Shown piece by piece: positions 52,682-60,509 of a stretch of 64,000 bases of DNA. The notes beneath the pieces were generated by a model. That model worked only from the letters and a program-made list of their open reading frames with translations, was not told where the DNA came from and ran no database searches. The position numbers were made by a program, and so were the translations under genes. Position 1 is the first letter of the stretch. Every line of letters starts with the position of its first letter. This stretch comes from Brevibacillus formosus (GTDB taxonomy: Bacteria > Bacillota > Bacilli > Brevibacillales > Brevibacillaceae): the NCBI RefSeq assembly GCF_003013405.1, contig NZ_PXZL01000013.1:1-64000 (forward strand). The letters run 5' to 3'.

Positions 52682-52726
52682 CACCCTGTTGTTGAAGCCG
52701 ATGAATATTTTAGAGGGTGCTTTTTT
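52682..52726 (+). terminator. Possible terminator after the esterase
   Basis: CACCCT (52682-52687) pairs with AGGGTG (52714-52719) across a long loop, followed by CTTTTTT. An outer imperfect repeat, CCCCTTAAAAT-like at 52653-52668 against ATTTTAGAGGG at 52707-52720, surrounds it. Confidence 0.45.
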
Positions 52727-52841
52727 CGTGGCGAAAAAGGGGCAAAAAATTCCGAAACGATAAGGTAGGGGACAACGTAGAAGGTATCATGAAGGATTTC
52801 TTGTTTTACAGCCAAAGATCTTGTATACGGAGGATTAAATT

Positions 52842-53021
52842 GTGAGAAAACAATGGGTTGGCAAAATTGCTATCGTAATAGGGATGGTCCTGTTTGTTTT
52901 GCAATATTATTTACAGACCTTTGAATACGGCTATATTTTATCAGGGCTTGGGGTGATTCTCTGCCTGATGGGAGGGTTCCTGGTTGCGAAGGATTCTCCC
53001 AAAAAGGAAACAAAGATGTGA
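52842..53021 (+). CDS. Small two-helix membrane protein, 59 residues
   Basis: GTG 52842 is preceded by GGAGGA at eight bases and opens 59 codons. Two hydrophobic segments are visible: IAIVIGMVLFVLQYYL (about 9-24) and ILSGLGVILCLMGGFLVA (about 32-49), followed by a Lys-rich tail (KDSPKKETK). It would sit in the cytoplasmic membrane with both ends inside. I do not recognise a family. It stands alone between the esterase and a zinc-ribbon protein. Confidence 0.65.
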   Translation: MRKQWVGKIAIVIGMVLFVLQYYLQTFEYGYILSGLGVILCLMGGFLVAKDSPKKETKM

Positions 53022-53098
53022 TCCTGTAAGAAAGAAATAGACTAAATATATAGTGACAGCGGTGAATTATTCGATTGATATAAAAGCGAGGTGCAAAA

Positions 53099-53293
53099 AT
53101 GGAAAATCAAAAAGAGCAGTGCCCAAAATGCGGATGTAATGAGATTGGAACAGGGAGGCAGTCCGGTGATGCGAGCGTGTTTCCTGTAGGCAAGTTTTTT
53201 GTTCTTGGTTCTATTATCACTTATAGAATCTGTACAGATTGTGGCTATGTTATGGAAAGTTATGTTGAGAACCCGTCTAAATTTAAAGATTAA
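53099..53293 (+). CDS. Small zinc-ribbon protein
   Basis: 64-residue protein with two zinc-knuckle pairs, CPKCGCNEIG near the N-terminus and CTDCGYVMESY near the C-terminus, the layout of a zinc ribbon. The middle (VGKFFVLGSIITYRI) is moderately hydrophobic, probably the beta core rather than a membrane helix. Such small proteins are frequent in Bacillaceae and mostly uncharacterised. The start has GCGAGGTG before the ATG. A terminator follows. No partner gene is evident. Confidence 0.75.
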   Translation: MENQKEQCPKCGCNEIGTGRQSGDASVFPVGKFFVLGSIITYRICTDCGYVMESYVENPSKFKD

Positions 53294-53339
53294 GATGGTG
53301 ATTTAACAAGGCTATGCAGTTGATGGCATTCTACAAAAC

Positions 53340-53395
53340 AACCCGGATAACGGGCACTTTTTTCAAGTGTCTGTTTCCGGGTTTTCTTTCTTTTT
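53340..53395. terminator. Terminator between the zinc-ribbon and SET-domain genes
   Basis: AACCCGGA (53340-53347) pairs with TCCGGGTT (53376-53383), with an inner stem CACTT/AAGTG, followed by T-rich sequence; placed for both convergent genes. Confidence 0.8.
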
Positions 53396-53407
53396 ACAGT
53401 CATAAGC

Positions 53408-53812
53408 TTATTTGGTATCGTCTGTTTCTTTCTGTTGGTCTTCATAAAACCAGAGAGGATCATCGCAATCCTCATCACCATTGTAGTTGATTAAGATTTC
53501 TTCACCCGCTTGAATGTCCGTATACGCATAAAAATCAAACGTGTGGTTGTCGAAGTTAATCTCATACGTGGCATTTGGCGTGTAGGAATGATTAAATAGC
53601 ATGCCATAGCCTAACAAGAGGGCTGTGTGATTGGCGCCGTACTCAAATGCATAATCCGCGAGTAAGGTTTTCTCGATATGCTCATGCTCTTCGTTCAAAT
53701 AGGGCAGCACGGGCGCTTCATGAATCAGGTCGCCTTTTCGGATATCTTGCGTTGCAAATACACCTCTATTTAATTCTCCATTGCTTAGTTTGGAGGTCTT
53801 GACTTCGATCAT
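53408..53812 (-). CDS. SET-domain protein
   Basis: 134-residue stand-alone SET domain. N-terminal strand RGVFATQDIRKGDLIHEAPV, the SAM- and lysine-site motif GMLFNHSYTPNA (NHS form) and the C-terminal AGEEILINYNG (the usual GEEL-x-Y form) are all present. In eukaryotes SET domains methylate lysines of histones; in bacteria they occur sporadically and their targets are mostly unknown. There is no pre- or post-SET zinc cluster. ATG 53812 has AGGTGA upstream. The gene has a terminator and no evident partner. Confidence 0.87.
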   Translation of the reverse strand: MIEVKTSKLSNGELNRGVFATQDIRKGDLIHEAPVLPYLNEEHEHIEKTLLADYAFEYGANHTALLLGYGMLFNHSYTPNATYEINFDNHTFDFYAYTDIQAGEEILINYNGDEDCDDPLWFYEDQQKETDDTK

Positions 53813-53893
53813 GCGGATCACCTGCATTTCTTATGTCTGTGGAAAACGTATCTTTCTAAGGATGACAGTTGATCGAGCAGAAAGCAATGTTTT

Positions 53894-54541
53894 TTATTTG
53901 ATAACCAAATGATGGCGAACCGCATAAGCAGCGAGCTGGACGCGATTAGCCAATTGCAGCTTCTCGAGAATGTTTTTCAGGTGGTTTTTCACAGTGTTTT
54001 CAGCGATGATCAGCGCTTCGCTTATTTCCCGATTCGTTTTTCCGGCTCCCACATACATGACAATCTCTCGCTCTCGTGGGGTCAGAACAGCGGGCACCAT
54101 TTCATCCGTCGCCTCTTCTTGACGGAAGCGGTACATGAGACGGGTTGCCATTTCGCGAGTCAACTCACTGTCCTCGCCGAGCAAGGCATGCAAGTAGTTA
54201 ATCCAGTCGTCAGGCTCTAAATTTTTCAGCAAGTAACCTTGGGCACCGAACTGAATGGCCGTGATCAGGTCAGCAACGTCATCGGAGACGCTGAGAATGA
54301 CGACCTTGATGTGCGGGTATGCTTTTTTGACCTCACGGGTCGCTTCGAGTCCGCTCCATTTCGGCATGTTGATGTCCATGAGCACAAGGTCCGGTTGTAT
54401 TTGTCCGCATAAGAGAAAGGCTTCCTCGCCATTTTGCGCTTCTCCGATGACCTCAAAAGAGGGATCGGGATCAAGCAGGCTGCGAATGGCCATACGAGCC
54501 ATAGGGTGGTCGTCGGCAATCAATACACGGTAAGCGTTCAT
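53894..54541 (-). CDS. NarL/LuxR-family response regulator
   Basis: 215-residue regulator. The receiver domain (1-120) has the acidic pair in VLIADDHPMAR, the phospho-acceptor Asp in DLVLMDINMPKWSG, the Ser in VVILSVSDD and the Lys in GYLLKNL. The LuxR-type helix-turn-helix (about 145-210) has LTPREREIVMYVGAGKTNRE then IAENTVKNHLKNILEKL. Its start overlaps the kinase stop by four bases (ATGA), so the two are translated together. The regulated genes are not known; no adjacent transporter or stress gene points to a role. Confidence 0.93.
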   Translation of the reverse strand: MNAYRVLIADDHPMARMAIRSLLDPDPSFEVIGEAQNGEEAFLLCGQIQPDLVLMDINMPKWSGLEATREVKKAYPHIKVVILSVSDDVADLITAIQFGAQGYLLKNLEPDDWINYLHALLGEDSELTREMATRLMYRFRQEEATDEMVPAVLTPREREIVMYVGAGKTNREISEALIIAENTVKNHLKNILEKLQLANRVQLAAYAVRHHLVIK

Positions 54542-55344
54542 AGTGTTTTTCCTCCTGAATGAGAAGATAAGCGGATGATCGTACCGCCTGCCGGTCGTAC
54601 CTGAATGTCGATGGAGGCGTTCAACTGGCGCGCTCGCTCACGCATCATGGACAGACCGTATTTTTTCGTATCGGGAGAAGGGTTGGAAATCCCAATGCCA
54701 TCGTCCTCAACGGCGAGAAGCCAGCCAGTTGTTTCATCCGTCGTGAGGTGAATCCACGAATGCTTGGCCTGAGAATGCTTGCGAATGTTGGCAAAAGCTT
54801 CTTGGATGATCCCGAACAGTTGCACTTCTGCGGTGGGAGTGAAAAAGCCGTCTTTGACATGCAATTCGCTAGCAACGTCGATCCCAGATAAAGCGCTCCA
54901 TTGCGCCAGACATTTCTCAAGGCGTTGATCCAGACTGCCTTCTTCTGGCAATGAGCGCAAGTTAAAGATGGCTTGGCGAACATGATTGTCGATGGCAGAT
55001 ACAGCGACCCGTGCATCGTCCAAGTGTCCCTGCTTCAGCTTTACGTTGAGGAAGAACAGAGACTGCGCAATCCCGTCGTGTAATTCGCGGGCAAGGCGTT
55101 CCCGTTCTTCATAGACAGCGCGACGAGCTTGTTCCTCGACAATTCGTGCATTCATTTGTTTAAGGGTGTGAAACATCCAGGTAGCGAATAAAAAAGAGAG
55201 AAAGAGCGTCAAGAGGGTAATGTACACATTTCCGACTTCCATAGACATATAGGGCAGCAGAAAGTCATGACGGATAAATTCAAAACCCCCGATGATGATG
55301 GTTGGAATCAAAAAGGTCAACCAATAAAAGATCCGATAGGACAT
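54538..55344 (-). CDS. Sensor histidine kinase, HisKA_3 (NarX/DesK) type
   Basis: 268-residue membrane kinase. Two membrane helices (IFYWLTFLIPTIIIGGF, then VYITLLTLFLSFLFATWMF) enclose a short outside loop. The phospho-accepting His lies in ERERLARELHDGIAQSLFFL. The ATP-binding domain has ANIRKHSQA (N box) and VEDDGIGISNP (G1). The small sensor loop is typical of intramembrane-sensing kinases, though the signal is unknown. ATG 55344 follows CAAGGAGG; an in-frame ATG at 55374 lies ahead of that RBS. It forms a coupled pair with the response regulator. Confidence 0.92.
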   Translation of the reverse strand: MSYRIFYWLTFLIPTIIIGGFEFIRHDFLLPYMSMEVGNVYITLLTLFLSFLFATWMFHTLKQMNARIVEEQARRAVYEERERLARELHDGIAQSLFFLNVKLKQGHLDDARVAVSAIDNHVRQAIFNLRSLPEEGSLDQRLEKCLAQWSALSGIDVASELHVKDGFFTPTAEVQLFGIIQEAFANIRKHSQAKHSWIHLTTDETTGWLLAVEDDGIGISNPSPDTKKYGLSMMRERARQLNASIDIQVRPAGGTIIRLSSHSGGKTL

Positions 55345-55452
55345 GCAGACGCCTCCTTGCATGACTGTTGGCAAACATTCCTTAAGTATACCGAATGGGA
55401 CGAGCGGATGGTATACTCAGGTGAGAAAAGGTGGAAAGCAGGAGGGAATGTC

Positions 55453-56247
55453 ATGAGCACGATTGCGAAAGCGTTGACAATAGCGGGTTCAGATAGCGGT
55501 GGGGGAGCTGGGATTCAGGCAGACCTGAAAACCTTTCATCAACTCGGTGTGTACGGGATGAGTGCAATCACAGCGATCACTGCACAAAATACATTGGACG
55601 TAGCAGGCGTTTATCCGTTGCCGACAGAGGCAGTTGCCCAGCAAATGCATGAGGTGCTGCGTGATCTTGGCACTGACGCGGCGAAAACGGGCATGCTGTT
55701 TAACGCTGATATCATTCGTGCTGTTGCGGAACAGGTCAAAGAGTTTGGCCTGAAAAAGCTGGTGGTAGACCCTGTGATGATTGCCAAGGGAGGGTCAAAA
55801 TTACTGCTGGACGAGGCAATCGTTGCATTGAAAAAAGAGCTGCTGCCACTCGCGGAAGTCGTCACACCTAACTTGCCAGAAGCAGAATGCTTGACTGGCA
55901 TGAGAATCGAGACGACAGACGAGATGCGCGAAGCGGCAAAAGCGATACATGCGTTAGGCGCCCGCAATGTCCTGATGAAGGGTGGACATTTGCAAGGGGA
56001 TGTTGTTGTTGATATTTTGTTCGACGGTACCGCATTCCATGAAATATCCCATGAGCGCATCCATACACGTCATACCCACGGCACAGGTTGTACGTTTTCA
56101 GCGGCTCTCACAGCAGAGTTAGCCAAAAATACACCGCTCATCACTGCGGTTGAAAAAGCAAATCGCTTTATCTTCGAAGCAATTAAGACAGCACCACAAT
56201 TGGGTGGCGGGCATGGGCCGACCAATCACTGGGCGGTTGTAGACTAA
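55453..56247 (+). CDS. thiD: Hydroxymethylpyrimidine/phosphomethylpyrimidine kinase
   Basis: 264-residue ribokinase-fold kinase that phosphorylates hydroxymethylpyrimidine in thiamine synthesis; close paralogues act on pyridoxal. Motifs are TIAGSDSGGGAGIQADLK at the N-terminus, ITAITAQNT, VDPVMIAKGG, VTPNLPEAE and the catalytic THGTGCTFSAAL with the anion hole and Asp/Cys position. ATG 55453 follows GGAGGG; the frame is open upstream to 55267 but overlaps the divergent kinase gene there. No TPP riboswitch was seen before it, so control by thiamine is not evident. Confidence 0.9.
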   Translation: MSTIAKALTIAGSDSGGGAGIQADLKTFHQLGVYGMSAITAITAQNTLDVAGVYPLPTEAVAQQMHEVLRDLGTDAAKTGMLFNADIIRAVAEQVKEFGLKKLVVDPVMIAKGGSKLLLDEAIVALKKELLPLAEVVTPNLPEAECLTGMRIETTDEMREAAKAIHALGARNVLMKGGHLQGDVVVDILFDGTAFHEISHERIHTRHTHGTGCTFSAALTAELAKNTPLITAVEKANRFIFEAIKTAPQLGGGHGPTNHWAVVD

Positions 56248-56262
56248 ATTTATCAAAAGAAT

Positions 56263-56309
56263 GCCCCACAGCGATGCAGTACAAGCAATCGCTGATGGGG
56301 CAATTTTTA
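56263..56309. terminator. Terminator between thiD and the anti-sigma gene
   Basis: GCCCCACAGCGAT and ATCGCTGATGGGGC pair with a one-base bulge; T and A runs flank it. Confidence 0.82.
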
Positions 56310-57638
56310 TTTGACTTCTACAGAAAAAGTACCTTGAAGGCGTTCAGGATAGCTGGACAGAGGAAAGGAATAGAAAGTAGGTGTGCCTTTGTTTGTTTTT
56401 CGCTTGAATAGTATGGAATAGTTTTGAATAGATTCATCATCTGTTGAGGAGGAGCTTGCTTGCACAGAATCATATTTATTTCCCCGGTCGTCCGTCAGAT
56501 CATACCCTAAGGAGATATAAGAGTGTTTATCTTGAGGCGGAACCTTCAAGGAAAAGTCCATGCCAACGACATCATCAACTTGACGTAGTGCCGTTAATGT
56601 TAGGCGATCATTTGGCACTTTTGTTAATGTGCCGGTCTTCGCATCAATCACGATTTGCAATTTATCTTTGTCTATAGCACGAATGCCATCGGCTTTGAGA
56701 ATAAGCTTTTCGGGCTCTACAAAATAAATACTCTCCAGATGGTATATCCTCCCATTCTCACCGTTGTCTCGAACGGGAACGCCATTTCCCCAAAAAGCGA
56801 ATGTTTCACCTTTTTCATCTTCGAGCCTTAGCTTATCAAAATCAAATACGTGTTTTTGGTTAGCTGGATCAAAGCGAATGCTCACTTCAGTCTGAGTGGG
56901 AAATACTGCGATTTGTTCAATCGTAAAGCGTTGACCGTCAACTGTGACATCCTTCATCACTGGATACACTTTTTTCTCAAAAGTCTTGAATTTGTTTTTA
57001 TCTACAGCAAAGTCGATCAAGAGAGGAGTCTTTTGTTCGAGATTATCGGTTTTTAGCGTGATTTTTGCAGTCATCGAATCGGGTATTTCATTGGCTTCTT
57101 CGATCATAATATCAATACGATTCTGAATCACAGGGTCTTCGCTCTCCATGCTTGACCAAGACATACCATGTTTCCATTCCTTTCCTGTTTGGTCTAACAA
57201 CTCGATCTTGTGCAAGCCTACTTTTTTATCGGTGAAAGAATGTTTTAGTGTATAGAAGAGGACCATCCGTTTTTCGTCGGCCAAAACTTGATCGATGGTA
57301 AACGTCACATCTTCTACTGAATCACTGGCGCCAATATCCTGGACAAGATTGTGTTCTGCTGCCTTTTGCAAGCCTTTATCATCCCGAAGAAACTCAACGA
57401 TCTTTTCCATCCCGGGAATCGAGCTGACATAAGCGGCAACAGCAGGCGAAAGGCGGACGGAAAAAATAAACACGAAAATAAACAAACAAGCAACCAGACT
57501 AGAACCAATGCGTATCCACCGATTGCGGCTCCGATTTTGACGCAGCTCTTTTGCTTGCTCCATCCCTCTTCGAATGTATTGATCAATCTCAGCGGGAACA
57601 ATGAATGGACTCGCATTCTTTTTTTCATTTTCACGCAT
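56307..57638 (-). CDS. DUF4179-type anti-sigma factor
   Basis: 443-residue single-pass membrane protein. A short cytoplasmic N-terminus (PFIVPAEIDQYIRRGMEQAK) is followed by one helix (IRIGSSLVACLFIFVFIFSV) and a long extracytoplasmic part. The latter begins with the DUF4179 region (AAYVSSIPGMEKIVEFLRDD) and continues with beta-rich domains like DUF5643. It starts five bases after the stop of an ECF sigma gene, so it is the probable membrane-bound antagonist of that sigma factor. GGTGAG precedes the ATG. The signal that releases the sigma factor is unknown. Confidence 0.85.
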   Translation of the reverse strand: MRENEKKNASPFIVPAEIDQYIRRGMEQAKELRQNRSRNRWIRIGSSLVACLFIFVFIFSVRLSPAVAAYVSSIPGMEKIVEFLRDDKGLQKAAEHNLVQDIGASDSVEDVTFTIDQVLADEKRMVLFYTLKHSFTDKKVGLHKIELLDQTGKEWKHGMSWSSMESEDPVIQNRIDIMIEEANEIPDSMTAKITLKTDNLEQKTPLLIDFAVDKNKFKTFEKKVYPVMKDVTVDGQRFTIEQIAVFPTQTEVSIRFDPANQKHVFDFDKLRLEDEKGETFAFWGNGVPVRDNGENGRIYHLESIYFVEPEKLILKADGIRAIDKDKLQIVIDAKTGTLTKVPNDRLTLTALRQVDDVVGMDFSLKVPPQDKHSYISLGYDLTDDRGNKYDSVQASSSSTDDESIQNYSILFKRKTNKGTPTFYSFPLSSYPERLQGTFSVEVK

Positions 57639-57643
57639 AAAGC

Positions 57644-58168
57644 TCACCAGCCTTTCCCGAGATCTTTGCGAAGTGCACCCAAAGCCTTGTGCAGCCATGT
57701 TTTGATGGTGCCTTCCGGATGACCGAGTACCTCTGCAATGTCGCGTATCGTCCGATCTTCAAAATATTTCAAAATAATGATGTGGCGGTAATTCGGGCTG
57801 AGACGAGCGAGTGCCTCTTCGATTTGAATACGCTCGACATTTTGGTCGTCCATAGGAATACTTGCACGACTTTGGACGTCATCCTCCATGGGATCCAAGA
57901 TGATCCGTTTTCGGCGCTTTTGCTCATCCAGACAAATATGAATAAGGATGCGGGTCAGCCATGTGCGAAAATATGCAGGCTGTTTCAATCGTGTCAGCTT
58001 TAGATAGGAACGGCACGTTGCTTCCTGAATGGCTTCCAATGCATCCGTCTCATTACGAAGAAAGGCGTAGGCGATTTTATACAGTTGTTCTTTATGAAGG
58101 CTGACGAGTTGAAAAAAGGCATCATCATCCCCAACTTTTGCGCGCGAAACGAGCTGTTCCAGATTCAC
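57644..58168 (-). CDS. ECF-type RNA polymerase sigma factor
   Basis: 174-residue sigma-70 family protein. Region 2 has VSLHKEQLYKIAYAFLRNET, then IQEATCRSYLKLTRLKQP, and the -10 recognition end in YFRTWLTRILIHICLDEQKR. Region 4 has LARLSPNYRHIIILKYFED and the helix-turn-helix TIRDIAEVLGHPEGTIKTWL. GTG 58168 follows GAGGAGGGG, which fixes the start; ATG 58219 has no RBS. It forms a two-gene unit with a membrane anti-sigma factor. Its target promoters cannot be told from the window. Confidence 0.92.
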   Translation of the reverse strand: MNLEQLVSRAKVGDDDAFFQLVSLHKEQLYKIAYAFLRNETDALEAIQEATCRSYLKLTRLKQPAYFRTWLTRILIHICLDEQKRRKRIILDPMEDDVQSRASIPMDDQNVERIQIEEALARLSPNYRHIIILKYFEDRTIRDIAEVLGHPEGTIKTWLHKALGALRKDLGKGW

Positions 58169-58309
58169 TTTTTCCCCTCCTCTAGAATTAGACGGCGCAG
58201 GTGCCAAAACGGTTTTCATAAATTGTCAGCCGAGCTCTTTTTTTTGAACCAATCGCCTGTCCACTGCTTACTGTAAAAGAAAGAAGTGTGTGGGGATGGG
58301 GTGCAGTGC

Positions 58310-58522
58310 ATGTGGATCAAATGGGTTACGATTCATGAATCGTATGGCCTCCCGCGGATTGCGCAGGAATGTCGGCGTTATTTGGAAATGAAAGGAATTC
58401 GAGTCAGGCTTTTGTCCAGACAGACCAAAAAAGCAGGACATGTCTATACATTGCAAGTACCGCAAACGCAGCAGGAGCAAGCAAAGGCGCTGCTACGCCA
58501 TTTTAAGAACACCCTGAAATAA
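58310..58522 (+). CDS. Conserved-looking small protein before splB, 70 residues
   Basis: ATG 58310, preceded by GGGGATGGGGTG, opens 70 codons. The product is basic and predicted alpha/beta: MWIKWVTIHESYGLPRIAQE, then YLEMKGIRVRLLSRQ, then VYTLQVPQTQQEQAKALLRH. The pattern of two short strands and two helices resembles a small ferredoxin-like fold (compare DUF2007-type signal transducers), but that is a guess. It lies 75 bases upstream of splB in the position held by splA in B. subtilis, yet I see no likeness to SplA as I recall it. Function unknown. Confidence 0.65.
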   Translation: MWIKWVTIHESYGLPRIAQECRRYLEMKGIRVRLLSRQTKKAGHVYTLQVPQTQQEQAKALLRHFKNTLK

Positions 58523-58568
58523 CGGAGCAAAGCCATACTTCCCCTTAGGTCCAGTCGAATGGCACGGG

Positions 58569-58575
58569 CATACTA
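58569..58575 (+). promoter_or_regulatory. Sigma-F/G-like -10 element before splB
   Basis: CATACTA matches the forespore sigma -10 pattern (CATWMTA). The expected -35 at 17-18 bp is not convincing, and the element is only 22 bases from the start codon. Confidence 0.3.
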
Positions 58576-58596
58576 GGTGAAGGGGGGATGATGGCT

Positions 58597-59670
58597 ATGG
58601 GAACGACCCTTTTGGAAAGACCTGAAAAAACGGAGCAAAAAGCGAGCAACCTGTTTGTTCCGGATTATATTTTCGTCGAGCCACATGCATTGAATTATCC
58701 ACTAGGTCAAGAGCTGTATCGCCGTTTTCAAAAAGAAGGAATTCCGATGCAGATGACGACCAGCCATAATCAGGTTCGTGGCATCCCTGGGGATACAGAA
58801 GTGGAGAAATATCGCAATGCGAAGCGGACATTGGTCATTGGTGTACGCAAAACATTGAAGTTCGAGACTTCCAAGCCTTCCGCAGAATATGCCATCCCAC
58901 TGGCTACGGGATGTGCTGCCCACTGTCACTATTGCTATTTGAACACAAATATCGGGACAAAGCCGTATGTACGGGTGTACGTCAATACAGATGAGATTCT
59001 GGCGCAGGCCGAGAAGTATATCCAAGAACGCCCGGGAGAAATTACTCGTTTTGAGGCAGCTTGTACATCTGATCCGGTAAGCATTGAGCATCTTACGGGC
59101 AATCTGAAACGAGCGATTGAGTTTATGGGCCAGCAGGAGTTTGGGCGGTTGCGCTTCGTGACCAAGTTTCACCACGTGGATTCCTTGCTGGATGCCAAGC
59201 ACAACAAGCATACTCGATTTCGCTTCAGCATGAATGCCGACTATGTCATCAAAAATTTTGAGCCAGGCACATCCAGCTTTCATCAGCGACTGGAGGCAGC
59301 AGGGAAGGTAGCCAAGGCTGGTTATCCGCTCGGCTTTATTTTAGCGCCTTTGTATTGGTTTGACGGATGGGAAGCGGGGTATACCGATTTGCTGGAGCGG
59401 CTGCGTTCGCAGTTGGTCCCCGAAGCGATGGAGGATTTGACGTTCGAGTTGATCCAGCACCGTTTTACCAAGATTGCTAAAAGCTTGATCCTCCAGCGCT
59501 ATCCGAAAACGAAGCTGGAGATGAAGGAAGAAGACCGTAAGTACAAATGGGGGAAATACGGGAAAGGGAAGTATGTCTATCCCGACATCCAAGCAAAGGC
59601 TTTGCAGGCCCATTTGGAAAGCGAAATTGCCCGACTGTTTCCGCAAGCTCGTGTTGAATATTTTACCTAA
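58597..59670 (+). CDS. splB: Spore photoproduct lyase
   Basis: 357-residue radical SAM enzyme that splits the spore photoproduct (a thymine dimer) back to thymines in germinating spores. The cluster motif is ATGCAAHCHYCYLN, that is CxxxCxxC with the family spacing. It is followed by FEAACTSDPVSIEHLTG, FVTKFHHVDSLLDA, RFRFSMNADYVIKNFEPGT and the C-terminal KYKWGKYGKGKYVYP. The last segment is peculiar to SPL. Three ATGs occur at 58588, 58591 and 58597; the last is nine bases after AAGGGGGG and is preferred. A terminator follows. Forespore expression is expected. Confidence 0.95.
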   Translation: MGTTLLERPEKTEQKASNLFVPDYIFVEPHALNYPLGQELYRRFQKEGIPMQMTTSHNQVRGIPGDTEVEKYRNAKRTLVIGVRKTLKFETSKPSAEYAIPLATGCAAHCHYCYLNTNIGTKPYVRVYVNTDEILAQAEKYIQERPGEITRFEAACTSDPVSIEHLTGNLKRAIEFMGQQEFGRLRFVTKFHHVDSLLDAKHNKHTRFRFSMNADYVIKNFEPGTSSFHQRLEAAGKVAKAGYPLGFILAPLYWFDGWEAGYTDLLERLRSQLVPEAMEDLTFELIQHRFTKIAKSLILQRYPKTKLEMKEEDRKYKWGKYGKGKYVYPDIQAKALQAHLESEIARLFPQARVEYFT

Positions 59671-59677
59671 GAACCAG

Positions 59678-59710
59678 ACTGCTCTTGATGAAGAGCAGTT
59701 TTTCTTTTTG
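59678..59710 (+). terminator. Terminator of splB
   Basis: ACTGCTCTT (59678-59686) pairs with AAGAGCAGT (59691-59699), followed by TTTTCTTTTT. Confidence 0.9.
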
Positions 59711-59825
59711 TGAAGCATACTACCAAACGATACCAAACGACACGATGCGAATGTTTTCGACAAACGCTTACATACATGCTAGAATATGGAGTGCTCTCAT
59801 TTTCTTGAAAGGAATCGAAGCATAC

Positions 59826-60467
59826 ATGAAGTCCATATTAATTACCGTTGAGGGACCTATTGGTATTGGGAAAACCTCTTTATCACGGGAACTAAGCCGT
59901 GCATGCAACTTGCAGCTGCTGGAAGAGATTGTCTACGAAAACCCGTTCCTGGGTAAATTTTATGAAAATATTGCCGAATGGAGCTTTCAACTCGAGATGT
60001 TTTTCCTCTGCAATCGTTACAAGCAGTTGCAGGATATTCATTCACAGTTCCTGAATCAAGGCATTTCCGTTGTCTCTGATTACAATATTTTCAAAAATAC
60101 GATTTTTGCCAAACGGACGTTACAAGAAGATAACCTGCCAAAGTACCTCAAAATTTATGATATCCTAACAGAGGATTTACCTCAGGCCCATTTGGTAATC
60201 TACATGACTGCTTCGATTGAGACCGTGATGAAGCGGATTGCAATGCGCGATCGCGAAATGGAGCGCAGCATGGATGTCACCTATATGGAGAACCTGATTG
60301 CTGATTACAACGAGTTTATGGAAGCGTTTGAAAAGCATCATCCGGATACGCCTGTCATCAAATTCGATTGTGACGATTTGGATTTCGTACATCGACCAGA
60401 AGATTTGAAGGTTGTACTAGATCGAATTGCACCTCGGATTCAAGAGTTGATGGGACAAGAAGGATAG
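59826..60467 (+). CDS. dgk: Deoxyguanosine kinase (Dgk-like)
   Basis: 213-residue deoxynucleoside kinase. The P-loop is EGPIGIGKTSLSREL, followed by EEIVYENPFLGKFYEN and WSFQLEMFFLCNRYKQL, which agree closely with B. subtilis Dgk. VVSDYNIFKNTIFAKRTL carries the DR(S/Y)-like position as SDY, also as in Dgk. The lid has KRIAMRDREMERSMD. It salvages deoxyguanosine by ATP-dependent 5'-phosphorylation. ATG 59826 is chosen by homology and the GAAAGGAA upstream. The gene pairs with dck, 42 bases downstream, the same order as dgk-dck in B. subtilis. Confidence 0.92.
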   Translation: MKSILITVEGPIGIGKTSLSRELSRACNLQLLEEIVYENPFLGKFYENIAEWSFQLEMFFLCNRYKQLQDIHSQFLNQGISVVSDYNIFKNTIFAKRTLQEDNLPKYLKIYDILTEDLPQAHLVIYMTASIETVMKRIAMRDREMERSMDVTYMENLIADYNEFMEAFEKHHPDTPVIKFDCDDLDFVHRPEDLKVVLDRIAPRIQELMGQEG

Positions 60468-60509
60468 GGAACGAAGGAAAAGTAAGCATGGGGATAAGGA
60501 GTTTTTTAC

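Noticed and set aside
58085-58105. GTTCTTT as a further SinR site
   Set aside because: It is a single heptamer inside the sigma factor coding region, with no partner half-site and no promoter nearby.
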